A stretch of 64,000 nucleotides of DNA from Thinopyrum elongatum (GCA_011799875.1 CM022299.1:351584526-351648525); one strand, 5' to 3'; positions 29,321 through 41,949 are shown, numbered from the stretch's first letter. Program-made: numbers and translations. Notes: generated by a model from the letters alone, not told the origin.

Positions 29321-30193
29321 TGTCGGGGTACGACACCTATGGGATCCCGAGAGACCCCTTTACGATTCGGTGGGGGGAGAGGTATACGCAAAGAGCAGAA
29401 CCAGTGATCGACGCGGGGAGTTTTTACCCAGGTTCGGGCCACTGATCAGCGTAAAACCCTACTCCTGCTTTGTATTCTTATTGATATTCTTGAGCCCAGC
29501 CTTCAGGAGCGCTCGCAATGAACAGTACGTTCAAAGAGCAGCTACGCATGCAGAATGGGCCAGAAGTTCTCCCCCTCTGTAGCAGTTGCCTTGGGCCTCC
29601 TTTTATATGCTCAAAGGGGTCTCCACAGTGGCAAAATGTACATACATTGAGGTGTAAAGTAGCTACAGGGTATCATACCTAACCCCTGACGGATTAGGAC
29701 GAGCGCATTTAATGCACCGTGAGGTGTCCGTTTAGGTGTCCTCACTTTCTTGGGGATGGAAAAAAGAGGCCATCCCATCAGCACCGCTTAAGCTCTCCTC
29801 CACTGGCGCGTCGCCACGCATCCAGAGAAGGACCCAGAATGTCAGACTTGTTACTGTGCCGAAGCGGTGGCACAGTGGCGGAATCTCGCCAGGCGTTGAT
29901 CCTTGCCGGGCACCAAACCTTGCCGGGCGCCAAGCCTTGCTGGGAACCAAGCCTTGCCGGGCGCCGAGCCTTGCCGGGCTCCACGGGCCATCCCGGCAAG
30001 GATCTTGCCGGGGAAGCTGGCCTTCGGATCCCAGCTTTGCTTGTCTGCTGATCCTCAGATCTCTGACTTGATGATTTCCTTGATGGCTTGAATCGACCTC
30101 GAGCTGATCCCGGCAAGCCTTGCCGCGAGGATGGCTACAACTGCCCGTGCACAAGTACGGGGTACTAGTGGCCCAATACTTAGTACACCGACA
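29321..30193 (-). mobile_element. Solo LTR E (gypsy, related to element A)
   Basis: 873-bp LTR with TGTCGG...CGACA ends and perfect TSD AACTT (29316-29320, 30194-30198). Its element-strand start is TGTCGGTGTACTAAGTATTG. TATA box on the minus strand near 29592-29600 and U5 hairpin at 29422-29456. Multiple gccgggc/cttgccggg repeats at 29905-30015. A solo LTR is the outcome of LTR-LTR recombination that removed the internal region. Confidence 0.92.
29422..29456 (-). promoter_or_regulatory. U5 hairpin motif, LTR E
   Basis: TTTTAC pairs with GTAAAA (29451-29456) around a loop with ggttcgggcc and a palindromic ctgatcag. Confidence 0.5.
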
Positions 30194-31276
30194 AACTTGT
30201 TTTGCATAAAGGTGGCTGGCGGGTGTCTGTTTCTCCTACTTTAGTTGAATCGGATTTGACTACGGCGGTCCTTGCAAAAGGTTAAATAGCAACTTGATAA
30301 TCACCGTTGTGGTTTTGCGTAGGTAAGAACGGTTCTTGCTAGTTGCATGTAGCAGCCACGTAAAACCTGCAACAACAAAGTAGAGGACATCTAACTTGTT
30401 TTTGCAGGGCATGTTGTGATGTGATATGGTCAAGATGTGATGTGATATATGTTGATGTATGAGATGATCATGTTTTGTAATAAGTTCACGACTTGCATGT
30501 CGATGAGTACGACAACCGGATGGAGCCTTAGGGTTGTCTTTAATTATTGTATGACCTGTGTGTCAATCACTAAGCGCCACGTAAGTGCTTTACTTTATCG
30601 CTATGCATTAGCAATAGTTGTAGAAGCAATAGTTGGCGAGACGACCCCGACACAATGATGGAGATCAAGGTGTCACGCCGGTGATGATGGAGATCATGTC
30701 GATGCTTTGGAGATGGAGATCAAAAGCACAAGATGATGATGGCCATATCATGTCACATATTTTGATTGCATGTGATGTTTATCCTTTATGCATCTTATTT
30801 TGCTTAGAACGACGGTAGCATTATAAGATGATCCCTTCACTTAATTTCAAGATAAAAGTGTTCTCCTCGAGTATGCACCGTTGCTAAAGTTCGTTGTTTC
30901 GAAGCACCTCGTGATGACCGGGTGTGATAGACTCTACGTTCACAAACAACGGGTGTAAGCCAGTTTTGCACATGCAGAATACTTGGGTTAAACTTGACGA
31001 GCCTAGCATGTACATACATGGTCTCGGAACACTGGAGACCGAAAGGTCGAACATGAGTCATATAGTAGATATGATCAACATAGAGATGTTCACCATTGAA
31101 GACTACCCCATCTCATGTGATGATCGGACATGGGTTAGTTGATTTGGATCATGTATCACTTAGACAACTTGAGGGATGTTGATTTAAGTGGGAGTTCATT
31201 AGTAATTTGATTATTTGAACTAAAATTTATCATGAACTTAGTCTTAATAGTTTTTGCATATCTATGTTGTAGATCA

Positions 31277-34200
31277 ATGGCTCGTGCTTCCGTTCCCTTG
31301 AATTTTAATGCGTTCCTAGAGAAAGCTAAGTTGAAAGATGATGGTCGCAACCAGGGCCGGTCCTGAGATTTCGGGGGCCCGGGGTGAAATTTGGACTCGG
31401 GGCCCTTAATATTGACTATCATGTATAATTTTTTTATCAACCTTCACGGCAAAATTGCATAGGAGATATGACATAAGGTTTTTATAGATAGAGAGTTAGA
31501 GACATGCATACCTTCTCTGGATCGCACGGACTCTTCTCAGTACGCATGGCGGTGGGGTAGCGATGGGGTGTCTTCGGCTAGGGTGCACAGGAGATCAAGC
31601 AGCCATGGCATCATTGCACGTAGGACACACTGGAGATCAACCGCAAGGATGCACCATAGTAGGAAAGGCAATGCCGCTGCACAGTGGTGATGCAAGACAA
31701 GTAATCAAAACATAGCCGATTTGCTTAAAAATATGAATGTAAGTATGGCTCATTGTAAATTTGTTCACGAAATAGCACGTTAAAGCAACTATTCAGATTT
31801 AGTACTCTACAAAAGCATAAGATTTTGTACTCAAGGTTTAGACTATGAAAGACCTTCAATAGGGGCATCATTTCTTTTTCTTTTTGTAGTATGATTGAAC
31901 CTATATCTTGAACCATTGTGACCTAATCTTTATAAGAAAATGTTTACCGGTTGAAAGAACAGATCAAGAAAGCATCTCAGTTTATGTTCTGTCGTCTAAT
32001 ACAATTCAGAATTTTCAATGGCTAACACAGCTATTCATTGGGAAATAATCTATGAATTCATATGGTGCTTTTCTTGTTTTGAATTAGTACATTGCAACAA
32101 AGTTGTTCGTTTCAAACAATTAGTGGCAACGAAGTAGTCAAAAGAAGTAAATGATAGGGAAAGAAAGAACAACGACTGCTATTTAACAAACCTAGATCGA
32201 TTTCGCTTTGGATCTACGCAGCAGAACTTGGGGAATATGACTATGGGCGTGTCACTTCTGATCCATCGCTGTTGCCGTTTTGGCCGTCTAGGGTGTATTG
32301 GAGAAGAATTGGAAGACGCCGAGATAAAATTTTTGGGGAACCAGAGCACTAGCAATCTGCGAGAGGAACATCGGCTGCGAAGGCTATACGCTGGTGCCCA
32401 GTCCACCAGATCGCAAACCTAATATTTTTTTCCAAGTGAATCCAGATCGTTAACATGCGATGTGTGGAACTAATTGGGCCTATGGGGGCCCCTTGGTTTC
32501 GGGGGCCCGGGGCGGCCGCCCCCCGCCCCCTCATCAGGGCCGGGCCTGGTAACAACTACATGGTCTGGGTCCGTAACTTGAGGATTATCCTCATTACTGC
32601 ACAGAACAATTATGTCCTTGATGCACCGCTAGGTGACAGACTTGCTGCAGGAGCTGATGTAGATATTATGAACGTCTGGCAGGCTCGATCTTATGACTAC
32701 TCGATAGTTCAATGTGCCATGCTTTATGGCTTAGAACTGGGACTTCAAAGACGTTTTGAACGCCACGTAGCATATGAGATGTTCCAAGAGCTGAAGGTGA
32801 TATTTCAAGCTAATGCCCGGGTTGAGAGATATGAAGTCTCCAACAAGTTCTATAGCTGTAAGATGGAGGAGAACAGTTCTGTCAGTGAACACATACTCAA
32901 AATGTCTGGGTATCATAACCACTTGACTCAGCTGGGAATTGATCTTCCAGTTGAGAGTGTTATTGACAGAGTTCTTCAGTCACTGCCACCAAGCTACAAA
33001 GGCTTCGTGATAAACTATAATATGCAAGGGATGACGAAAACGATTCCCGAGCTCTTCGCGATGCTGAAATCGGCGGAGGTAGAAATCAAGAAAGAGCATC
33101 AAGTGTTGATGGTTAACAAGACCACTAGTTTCAAGAAAAAGGGCAAGGGAAAGAAAGAGAACTTCAAGAAGAATGGAAAGCAAGTTGCCGCTCCCGTGAA
33201 GAAGCCCAAAGCTGGACCCAAGCCTGAAACTGAGTGCTTCTACTCCAAAGGAAATGGTCACTGGAAGCGGAACTGCCCCAAGTACTTGGCAGATAAGAAG
33301 GATGGCAAAGTGAACAAAGGTATATTTGATATACATGTTATTGATGCGTTCCTTACTAATGCTCGTAGTAGCGCCTGGGTATTTGATGCTGGTTCGGTTG
33401 CTCATATTTGTAACTCGAAACAGGAGCTGCGGAATAAACGAAGATTGGCTAAGGACGAGGTGACGATGCGCGTCGGGAATGGTTCCAAGGTTGATTTGAT
33501 CGCCGTCGGCACGCTACCTCTGCGTCTACCTTCGGGATTAGTTTTAGACCTCAATAATTGTTATTTGGTGCCAGCGTTGAGCATGAACATTATATATGGA
33601 TCTGGTTTATTGCGAGATGGTTATTCATTTAAGTCAGAGAATAATGGTTGTTCTATTTATATGAGTAATATCTTTTATGGCCATGCACCTTTGATGAATG
33701 GTCTATTCTTGTTGAATCTCGATCGTAGTGATAGACATATTCATAATATTGATGCCAAAAGACGCAAAGTTAATAATGATAGTGCAACATACTTGTGGCA
33801 CTGCCGTTTGGGTCATATTGGTGTAAAACACATGAAGAAACTCCATGTAGATGGACTTTTGGAATCACTTGATTATGAATCATTTGATACTTGCGAACCA
33901 TGCCTCATGGGTAAGATGAATAAAACTCCGTTCTCTAGAACAATGGAGCGAGCTAATGACTTATTGGAAATAATACATACTGATGTATGTGGTCCGATGA
34001 GTGTTGAGGCATGCGGCGGGTATCATTATTTTCTAAACTTCACTGATGATTTGAGTAGGTATGGGTATATCTACTTGATGAAACACAAATCTAAAACATT
34101 TGAAAAGTTCAAAGAATTTCAGAGTGAAGTGGAGAATCATCGTAACAAGAAAATAAAGTTTCTACGATCTGATCGCGGAGGCGAATATTTGAGTTACGAG

Positions 34201-36464
34201 TTTGGCCTTTATTTAAGACAATGTGGAATTGTTTCACAACTCATGCCCCCTGGAACACCACAGCGTAATGGTGTGTCCGAATATCATAACTGTACTTTAT
34301 TAGATATGGTGCGTTCTATGATGTCTCTTACCGATTTGCCTTTATCATTTTGGGGTTATGCATTAGAGACATTCGCATTCACGTTAAATAGGGCACCGTC
34401 TAAATCCATTGAGATGACACCGTATGAACTATGGTTTGGCAATAAACCTAAGCTGTTGTTTCTTAAAGTTTGGGGATGTGATGCTTATGTTAAAAGGCTT
34501 CAGCCTGATAAGCTCGAACCCAAAGCGGAGAAGTGCGTCTTCATAGGATACCCTAAAGAAACTATTGGGTATACCTTCTACCACAGACCTGAAGGCAAGA
34601 TCTTTGTTGCCAAGAATGGGTCCTTTCTAGAGAAGGAGTTTCTCTCGAAAGAAGTGAGTGGGAGGAAAGTAGAACTTGATGAGGCAGTTGTACCTTCTCT
34701 CGAATTGGAAAATAACACATTAGAGAAAAACGTTCCCATGATGACTACATCAACGGAAGAGGAAGCTAATGATAATGATCATGAAACTTCGGATCAAGTT
34801 ACTACCGAACCTCGTAGGTCGACCAGAGCACATACCGCACCACAGTGGTACGATAATCCTGTCTTGGAAGTCATGTTGTTAGCCAACGGCGAACCTATGA
34901 ACTATGAAGAAGCTATGATAAGCTCAGATTCCGACAAATGGCTAGAGGCCATGAAATCTGAGATAGGATCCATGTATGAGAAAAAAGTGTGGACTTTGGT
35001 GGATTGCCCGATGATCGGCAAGCCATTGAGAATAAATGGATCTTCAAGAGGAAGACAGACGCTGATGGTAATATCAGTGTCTACAAAGCTCGACTTGTCA
35101 CGAAAGGTTTTCGACAAGTTCAAGGGGTTGACTACGATGAGACTTTCTCACCCGTAGTGATGCTTAAGTCTGTCAGAATCATGTTAGCAATTGCCGCATT
35201 TTATGATTATGAAATCTGGCAAATGGACGTCAAAACTGCATTCCTTAACAGGTTTCTTAAAGAAGAGTTGTATATGATGCAACCCGAAGGTTTTGTCGAT
35301 CCTAAGGGAGCTAACAAAGTGTGCAAGCTCCACCGATCCATCAATGGATTGGTGCAAGCATCTCGGAGTTGGAATATACGCTTTGATGAGGTGATCAAAG
35401 CATATGGTTTTATACAGACTTATGGTGAAGCCTGTATTTACAAGAAAGTGAGTGGGAGCTCTGTAGCATTTCTGATATTATATGTGGATGACATATTGCT
35501 GATTGGAAATGATATAGAATTTCTGGATAGCATAAAAGGATATTTGAATAAGAATTCTTCAATGAAAGACCTCGGTGAATTTGCTTACATATTGGGCATC
35601 AAGATCTATAGGGATAGATCGAGACGCTTAATAGGACTTTCACAAAGCACATACCTTGACAAAGTTTTGAAGAAGTTCAAAATAGACCAGTCAAAGAAAG
35701 GGTTCTTGCCTGTGTTGCAAGGTGTTAAATTGAGTCAGACTCAAAGCCCGACCACGGTAGAAGATAGAGAGAGAATGAAAGTCATTCCCTATGCCTCAGC
35801 CATATGTTCTATAATGTATGCCATGCTGTGTACCAGACCTGATGTGTGCCTTGCCATAAGTTTGGCAGGGAGGTACCAAAGTAATCCAGGAGTGGATCAC
35901 TGGACAACGGTCAAGAATATCCTGAAGTACCTGAAAAGGACCAAGGATATGTTTCTCATTTATGGAGGTGACGAAGAGCTCGTCGTAAAGGGTTACATCG
36001 ATGCTAGCTTCGACACAGATCCGGATGACTCTAAGTCACAAACCGGATACATATTTATATTGAATGGTAGAGCTGTCAGTTGGTGCTGTTCTAAGCAAAG
36101 CGTTGTGGCGGGATCTACATGTGAAGCGGAGTACATAGCTGCTTCGGAAGCAGCGCATGAAGGAGTCTGGATGAAGGAGTTCATATCCGATCTGGGTGTA
36201 ATACCCAGTGCATCGGGTCCAATGACAATCTTTTGTGACAACACTAGAGCAATTGCCTTAGGGAAGGAATCTAGGTTTCACAAGAGAACCAAACACATCA
36301 AGAGACGCTTCAATTCTATTCGTGAAAAAGTCAAGGATGGAGACATAGAAATTTGCAAAGTACATACGGATCTGAATGTGGCAGACACGTTGACTAAACC
36401 TATTCTGCAGGCAAAACATGATCAGCACCAAGACTCCATGGGTGTTAGATTCATTACAACGTAA
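31277..36464 (+). pseudogene. gag-pol: gag-pol of element F (Copia), interrupted
   Basis: Starts MARASVPLNFNAFLEKAKLK at 31277. It is cut after 25 codons by the hAT-like element and resumes in frame at 32557 (YMVWVRNLRIIL). Order: gag; zinc knuckle CFYSKGNGHWKRNC (second Cys is Ser); protease WVFDAGSVAHICNS (the usual DTG reads DAG); pre-integrase YLWHCRLGH; integrase with HTDVCGP, RSDRGGEY and GVSEYHN; RT with KARLVTKGFRQ and YVDDILLIG; RNase H with YIDASFDTD, CDNTRAIAL and KHI. The frame is lost near 35010-35040, so RT and RNase H lie in another frame until 36464. Apart from that and the insertion, few breaks. Confidence 0.9.
31352..32548. mobile_element. hAT-like non-autonomous transposon in gag of F
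   Basis: 1197 bp with ends CAGGGCCGGTCCTGA and (reverse complement of the right end) CAGGCCCGGCCCTGA. The flanking 8-mers gtcgcaac / gtaacaac (31344-31351, 32549-32556) look like an 8-bp hAT duplication with two changes. GC-rich sub-terminal gggggcccggggc blocks lie at both sides. No transposase inside. Confidence 0.75.
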
Positions 36465-36497
36465 TCTAGATTATTGACTCTAGTGCAAGTGGGAGAC

Positions 36498-38137
36498 TGT
36501 TGGAAATATGCCCCAGAGGCAATAATAAAGTGGTTATTATTATATTTCCTTAATCATGATAAGGGTTTATTATTCATGCTAGAATTGTATTGATTGGAAA
36601 CTTAAATACATGTGTGAATACATAAGCAAATACCAAGTCCCTAGTATGCCTCTACTAGACTAGCTCGTTGATAAAAAAATGGTTAAGGTTTTCTGACCAT
36701 AGACATGAGTTGTCATTTGATAACGGGATCACATCATTAGGAGAATGATGTGATGGACAAGACCCATCTGTTAGCTTAGCATATGATCGTTCAATTTATT
36801 GCTACTGCTTTCTTAAATGTCAAATACATATTCCTTCGACCATGAGATTATGCAACTCCCGGATATCGGAGGAATACCTTGTGTGCTATGAAACGTCACA
36901 ACTGAACTGGGTGATCATAAAGATGCTCTACAGGTATCTCCGAAGGTGTCTGTTAAGTTGGCATGAATCGAGATTGAGATTTGTCACTCCATATGACAGA
37001 GAGGTATCTCTGGGCCCTCTCGGTATTACAGCATCACAAGAAGCTTGCAAGAAAAGTGACTAAGGAGTTAGTTACAAGATGATTTATTACGGAACGAGTA
37101 AAGATACTTATCGGTAACGAGATTGAACTAGGTATGAAGATACTGACGATTGAATCTCGGGCAAGTAACATACTGACGGACAAAGGGAACTACGTATTTG
37201 TCATAAAGGTTCGACCGATAAACATCTTCGTAGAATATGTAGGAACCAATATGGGCATCCAGGTCCCGCTATTGGTTATTGACCGGAGAAGTGTCTCGGT
37301 CATGTCTACATCATTCTTGAACCCGTAGGGTCCGCATGCTTAACGTTCGTTGACGATATAGTATTATGTGAGTTATGTATGTTGGTGACCGAATGTTGTT
37401 CAGAGTCCCGGATGAGATCACAGACATAACGAGGAGCTCAGGAATGGTCCGGAGGTAAAGATTCATATATAGGATGATATGGTTGGGCCAAGGGGTAAGG
37501 CCCACGGGGTTTTAGGTCGATGCAAAAGGAATTTTGCAGAGGTTAGGGACCAGACGCCGAGGCCCATGGCGTCTGGGCCAGACGCCGAGGACCATGGCGT
37601 CTGGTACTGGAAACCGAGAAGGACCCTTCCTTGCGTTCCAAACCGACTTTGAGGAGGCTCTTTCTCTAAGAAATGACCCAGGGCTCAACATATAAATAGA
37701 GGAGCAGGGCTAGCCCCTGGGGGACACCACGATTCACCAAGCCGTGTGCCGGCGCCCCCTCTCCCTCTAGTTTTAGTTCCTCGTCCGTCCACGTCTGTTG
37801 TGCTTGGCGAAGCCCTGCAGAGAAGTTTCACCACCACCGTCACCATGCCATCGTGCTGCCGCAACTCATCTACTACTTCGCCTCTCTTGCTGGATCGAGG
37901 AGGCGAGGACATCATCAAGCCGAACATGTGCTGAACACGGAGGTGCCGTACGTTCGGTACTTGATCGGGATGGATCGTGAAGGTGTACGACTACATCAAC
38001 GGCGTTGATAAACGCTTCCGCTTAGCAATCTACAAGGGTATGTAGATGCTCTCCCCCTCTCGTAGCTATACATCTCCATGGATAGATCTTGTGTGTGCGT
38101 AGAATTTTTTTTGTTTTCCATGCAACATTCCCCAACA
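36498..38137 (+). repeat. 3' LTR of element F
   Basis: 1640 bp, TGTTGGAAATATGCCCC... to ...CCCCAACA. Scattered single-base differences from the 5' LTR and a small deletion around 37555-37600 (one gacgcc block shortened). Confidence 0.92.
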
Positions 38138-38142
38138 GCTAT

Positions 38143-38673
38143 GCTTTGCTGCACTGAACTAACATATATTTTACACTATCCGGACCTTCACAAGCAGGGC
38201 ATTTCATAGTAATTTTCATATGCCTATCCGCTAGAGTAACACGACAGGGGAGCATAACCTACAAGGTTCTCCATAGAAAGATCCTGACTTTTGGTGGGCA
38301 GGGAAGTTTCACATGAACTCACATATTGGGTTTGAGGCAGCAACACTTGGCACATACCCCATGGAAAACTTGGCTTCGTATTGATTTTTCCACGCTTCCA
38401 TATAGGCTGATTTCACCGAGAATCTGTCGTGTTTGGATGGGTGCCAGGCAATGAAATCAGACATACCAAAGGAATGCAGAGGAATGTTCAGTATACCGTG
38501 GACTTCCACCGACCAGAAAGTTCGGTCTACAAGTCTAACATCCCATTGCCCCGTAGTACGGTCAATTAAGTCAGAAACCTTGGACAACAGTTGATTCCCT
38601 CGCATAGTAACTAGACGCCTGGTAGACGATTGAGGTATCCACTCTTCAACCCACATATTGAATTTCTGACCGC
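38143..38673 (-). pseudogene. LINE ORF2 fragment upstream of the Copia insertion
   Basis: Minus strand: WDVRLVDRTFW and WHPSKHDRFSVKSAYMEAW, the region between RT and zf-RVT of plant L1-type LINEs. It is the 5' continuation of 26733-27525; the shared GCTAT duplication shows that F split one LINE. The 5' part of the LINE is lost where LTR G begins at 38674. Confidence 0.75.
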
Positions 38674-39252
38674 TGATACGTCTCCAACGTATCTATAATT
38701 TATGAAGTATTCATGCTATATTTATATCAATTATATATGGTTTTGGTGCACTTTTATATTATTTTATGGACTAACATATTAATCCATTACCCAGTGGCAG
38801 TTCCTGTTTTTTTGCATGTTTTTTTTCTTCAGAAAACCATATCTAAGAAGGTCCAAACGCGATGAAAATTTACGGTGACTTTTTATGGACCGAGAAGTAC
38901 CCTAGAAGCTTCGGGAGGCAACCATAAGAGGGCCGAGGGGCCTACATGCCACCATGGAGCGCCCCGGGGGGTAGGGCGTGCCCTTGGCTTGTGGGTTCCT
39001 CCTGCACTCATTTGGCGTGAATCCAACATTGAAACATACTATAAATAGAGAAACCCTCACAAAGAAACCTAGGATAATTACTTCGCCGCTGCAAGACTCT
39101 GTTCCGAAGCGATCTCATCTGGAGGCATTCTCCGTCACTGCCGGAGGGGGAAACCATTGGGGAGTCCATCTTCATCAAACTTGTTGCCTGCATGGTGATG
39201 CGTGAGTAGTTCATCCTCGGGGCTGAGGGTTTGTACAAATAACTATGTATTT

Positions 39253-39290
<38 letters not shown>

Positions 39291-40064
39291 TTGATTTGAC
39301 ACGATATTGATGTATCATGAGCTTTATCAATATAGTTGGATATTATGATGTTCACCTCCCTCTTATTTTCGTGGTGAATTGAGTCTTGCACTTTGATGTT
39401 TGTTTATGTTGGATTGAATATTTTGGATTTGAGATCACTTGATGCTTGTCTTAACTTGCGGATACCCGTGGTGACATTGGGGTGTTCTAGGTGACATAAA
39501 GGTTAATTGGTATGTTTCATATGGTGTTGTCGTAGTACGATCTCTAGGGCTATTCATGACACTTTGGGATGGCTCAATAGATTGATTGGAAAGATGACTT
39601 TGAGGCGGTTTTGGTACCTACACGATTTCATCCTACTTTCTCTGATAGAAATAGAAACTTTGGAGTGATTCTTTGTTGCACTTTGAGGGATTATCATGAG
39701 ATTCAATTATGTTAATGATGTTGAGAGATCGTAGTGGCGAAAGCATGAACCATAGGCCTTATTTCTAAGCATTGAGACACCGTTTTGCTCGCTTTTTTTA
39801 CTTGCTACCTTGCTATTTTTAATTGTTCAGATTATAAAATGCTATTTCTATGATCCATATTACACATCTATCGTCACCTCTTCGCCGAACTAGTGCACCT
39901 ATACAACTGCCAATTATATTGTGTGTGTTGCGGACAAAAGAGACTCTTTCTATTTGATTGCAGGGTTGTTTGAGAGATACAATCTTCATCCTGCATCTCT
40001 CACGGATTGATAAATCTTAGATCATCCACTTGAGGGAAATTTGCCACTATCCTACAAAACTCAT
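38674..40064 (+). mobile_element. LTR G, TGATACGTCTCC-type, truncated
   Basis: Begins TGATACGTCTCCAACGTATC at 38674 and continues without an end to about 40064, where it abuts a truncated LTR of element B. A TATA-like ctataaatagag is at about 39039-39050 and a (TC)16 microsatellite at 39255-39287. Same superfamily as the fragments at 1-1262 but opposite strand. Confidence 0.7.
39255..39287. repeat. (TC)n microsatellite
   Basis: About 16 uninterrupted TC units inside LTR G. Confidence 0.95.
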
Positions 40065-40317
40065 CGCGAGGTTGTTCATCCCTTGTACTAGTTCATCCTC
40101 AGCCCCTCGTGAGGCTAATCCACCACAAAGCAGGAGTAGGGTCTTACACCGCAAGGTGGCCCGAACCTGGGTAAACTGCCGTGTTCATCTTCTTCCTTGT
40201 TCGTGTGAATTGAGCTAGGCCGTGGGGCGACGGGCCGGTAGGCTGGATAGGTTGAGTTCTTCACACACGCCCCAGAGTTCGAACCTTTCTTGGGTCTGCA
40301 GAGCCCAGAATCCGACA
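40065..40317 (+). repeat. 5' LTR of element B (3' part only)
   Basis: Matches 46628-46881 of the 3' LTR. It is cut at about 40065 at the junction with LTR G. Contains the U5 hairpin at 40144-40174. Confidence 0.85.
40144..40174 (+). promoter_or_regulatory. U5 hairpin motif, element B 5' LTR
   Basis: TTAC pairs with GTAA (40171-40174). Inside, CACC-GCAA-GGTG (40147-40158) forms a stem with a GNRA-type loop. The 3' LTR copy is at 46708-46738. Confidence 0.5.
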
Positions 40318-40319
40318 TT

Positions 40320-40337
40320 TGGCGCGCCAGGTAGGGG
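40320..40337 (+). other. primer-binding site of element B
   Basis: TGGCGCGCCAGGTAGGGG, 2 nt after the LTR end at 40317. The 3' LTR is also followed by a copy (46884-46901). Confidence 0.75.
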
Positions 40338-40389
40338 CGTGTCGAAGCCCCTCTTCCACCGTTCGCTCCGCCGCCGTTCCGTCGCCCCT

Positions 40390-41949
40390 ATGGCCGATAC
40401 TCGCCGTGTTCGTGCCGAGCGCCGGGCTGCTCGTGTCACTCAGACAGCACCCGTGGGAAACGACACTCCTCGCCGCTCCGCCTCCCCGATGGCTAACGCC
40501 GCCACTGACCCTGCTGCTCGCAAACCGCAGGATTCGTCGCTGCCACCGTCCGTGCGGCGCGACGGCCGTACCGCAACTCCATCACCCACTCCAGCCACGG
40601 CATCGTCTTCCCATGCTCGTCGCGGGCCGGCAAACGCGCAAGCTGCGCTGCTCATGGCGCGTGAGCTTCTGCGTTACCGTCCGGCCAACGACCTCTACGA
40701 CGACTGGCTCGACCGCATCGCCGAGCTTGTCAACGCCGCCGGTGAAGCCCCTGCACCGTCCTGTTCACCCCGTCCCCCATCGTCCCCGGCGGGCGACGTG
40801 GCTCACGGCACGCCCCCTCCTCCTCCTCTGCACGACACGGACCCCGAGCCCAGGCATGAGGCACCCCAACGTGACCCACCTTGCAGGGCGCTAATGCGCG
40901 ATGAAGAAAGCTGCCAGGTGGTGCAGCGGCCCCAAGGAGAAGCGCGCGCGCTTCCAGCGCCGCCGCGTCAAGACCGCGTGCCACCAGAGGCGGTGGCGCG
41001 TGGGCGCCAAGACCAAGCTCCACCCATGCGACCGGCCCTTGTGAGTGCGGCAGGCTGCCGTGCTTTCACCTCGGAGCTGAGCCGCGTCGTTTGGCCCGAT
41101 AAGTTCAAGCTGGATCTGCCTCCACGCTACGACGGCACCCCCGACCGCGTTGAATTTCTCCAGCTCTACGAGCTGAGCATCGAAGCGGCGAATGGCAACG
41201 ACAAGGTCATGGCGAACTGGTTCCCCATGGCCCTCAAGGATGGTGCGCGTTCTTGGCTCCTGAACCTCCCGGTGGGGTCGATATCCTCCTGGGACGAGCT
41301 ACACGAGCGCTTCATCGCTAACTTCCAGGGCACTCGCGACTGTGCTCCTGCAGCAGGCGACCTGCGGCGCATAAAGCAGCAGCCGGGCGAGACCTTGCAC
41401 AACTACATATAGCGCTTCACGAACATTTGCCTCAAGATCTCGAAGGTGTCGAACGAGGCCATTACCTCGGCGTTCTCTAATGGCGTCCGGGATGTCAAGA
41501 TGAAGGAGGAGCTCCCCATACACGAGGACCTGTGTTCGGCTCTGGAGATGTTCAACATGGCAGCCAGGTCCGCGAGGGCAGAGGAAGGTTGCCTCTCCCT
41601 CCTCGAGCTTCCGGAGGTCAATCCTTAAGACAAGAAGGCCAAGGCTAAGGAAGTGAAGCGTAAGGGCCCCGCCGTGCTGGCTGCGGAGCCCGAGATGAAG
41701 CGTGGCCGTGACCATGATGAGCCCCCCAGGGGCAACCGCCCGTTCTGCGTCTTCCACAACGTCCACAGCCACAACACCAACGACTACCAGGAGCTCAGGG
41801 CAATCCATGACGGGCGCCTTGGCCGCCGCCCCGAGCGCAGCGACCGCGGCTACGGCCGTGGAGGAGACCGTGGTGGAGGCCGCTGGGACAACCGTGACCC
41901 CTGCCAGGACTGGCGCGACCAACCCTGCGAGGACCGCTTGCAGGGCTAG
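40390..41949 (+). pseudogene. gag: gag of element B
   Basis: Starts MADTRRVRAERRAARVTQ at 40390, the first ATG after the PBS. A Pro/Ala/Arg-rich N-terminus is followed by the gag core (PPRYDGTPDRVEFLQLYEL, WFPMALKDGARSWLLNLP, DELHERFIANFQGT). Stops at 41410-41412 and 41626-41628 interrupt an otherwise continuous frame that ends at 41949. The basic C-terminal part has a zinc-knuckle relic CVFHNVHSHNTNDY (C-x2-H-x4-H, last Cys replaced by Tyr). It would form particles. Dead through the stops. Confidence 0.85.

Larger units (their letters stand above)
29170..31276 (+). other. leader of element F, containing solo LTR E
   Basis: Untranslated leader between 5' LTR and gag. The expected PBS (TGGTATCAGAGC in this family) is absent just after the LTR. 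The next sequence, gtagaacacaaaggag, normally lies a few tens of bases further on, so the PBS was deleted. The leader is split by solo LTR E (29321-30193). Confidence 0.75.
27526..38137 (+). mobile_element. Element F: BARE/Angela/WIS-type Copia retrotransposon
   Basis: 10.6-kb element with TSD GCTAT on both sides (27521-27525, 38138-38142). LTRs are 27526-29169 and 36498-38137 (1644 and 1640 bp) and start TGTT(C/G)GAAATATGCCC. A purine tract (aagtgggagac) precedes the 3' LTR. Inside are a 1.1-kb leader, gag-pol from 31277 to 36464, a solo gypsy LTR insertion in the leader and a hAT-like element in gag. The PBS is missing. Pol is nearly open, with one frameshift near 35010-35040. Order gag-protease-integrase-RT-RNase H is that of Ty1/copia. 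Confidence 0.93.
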
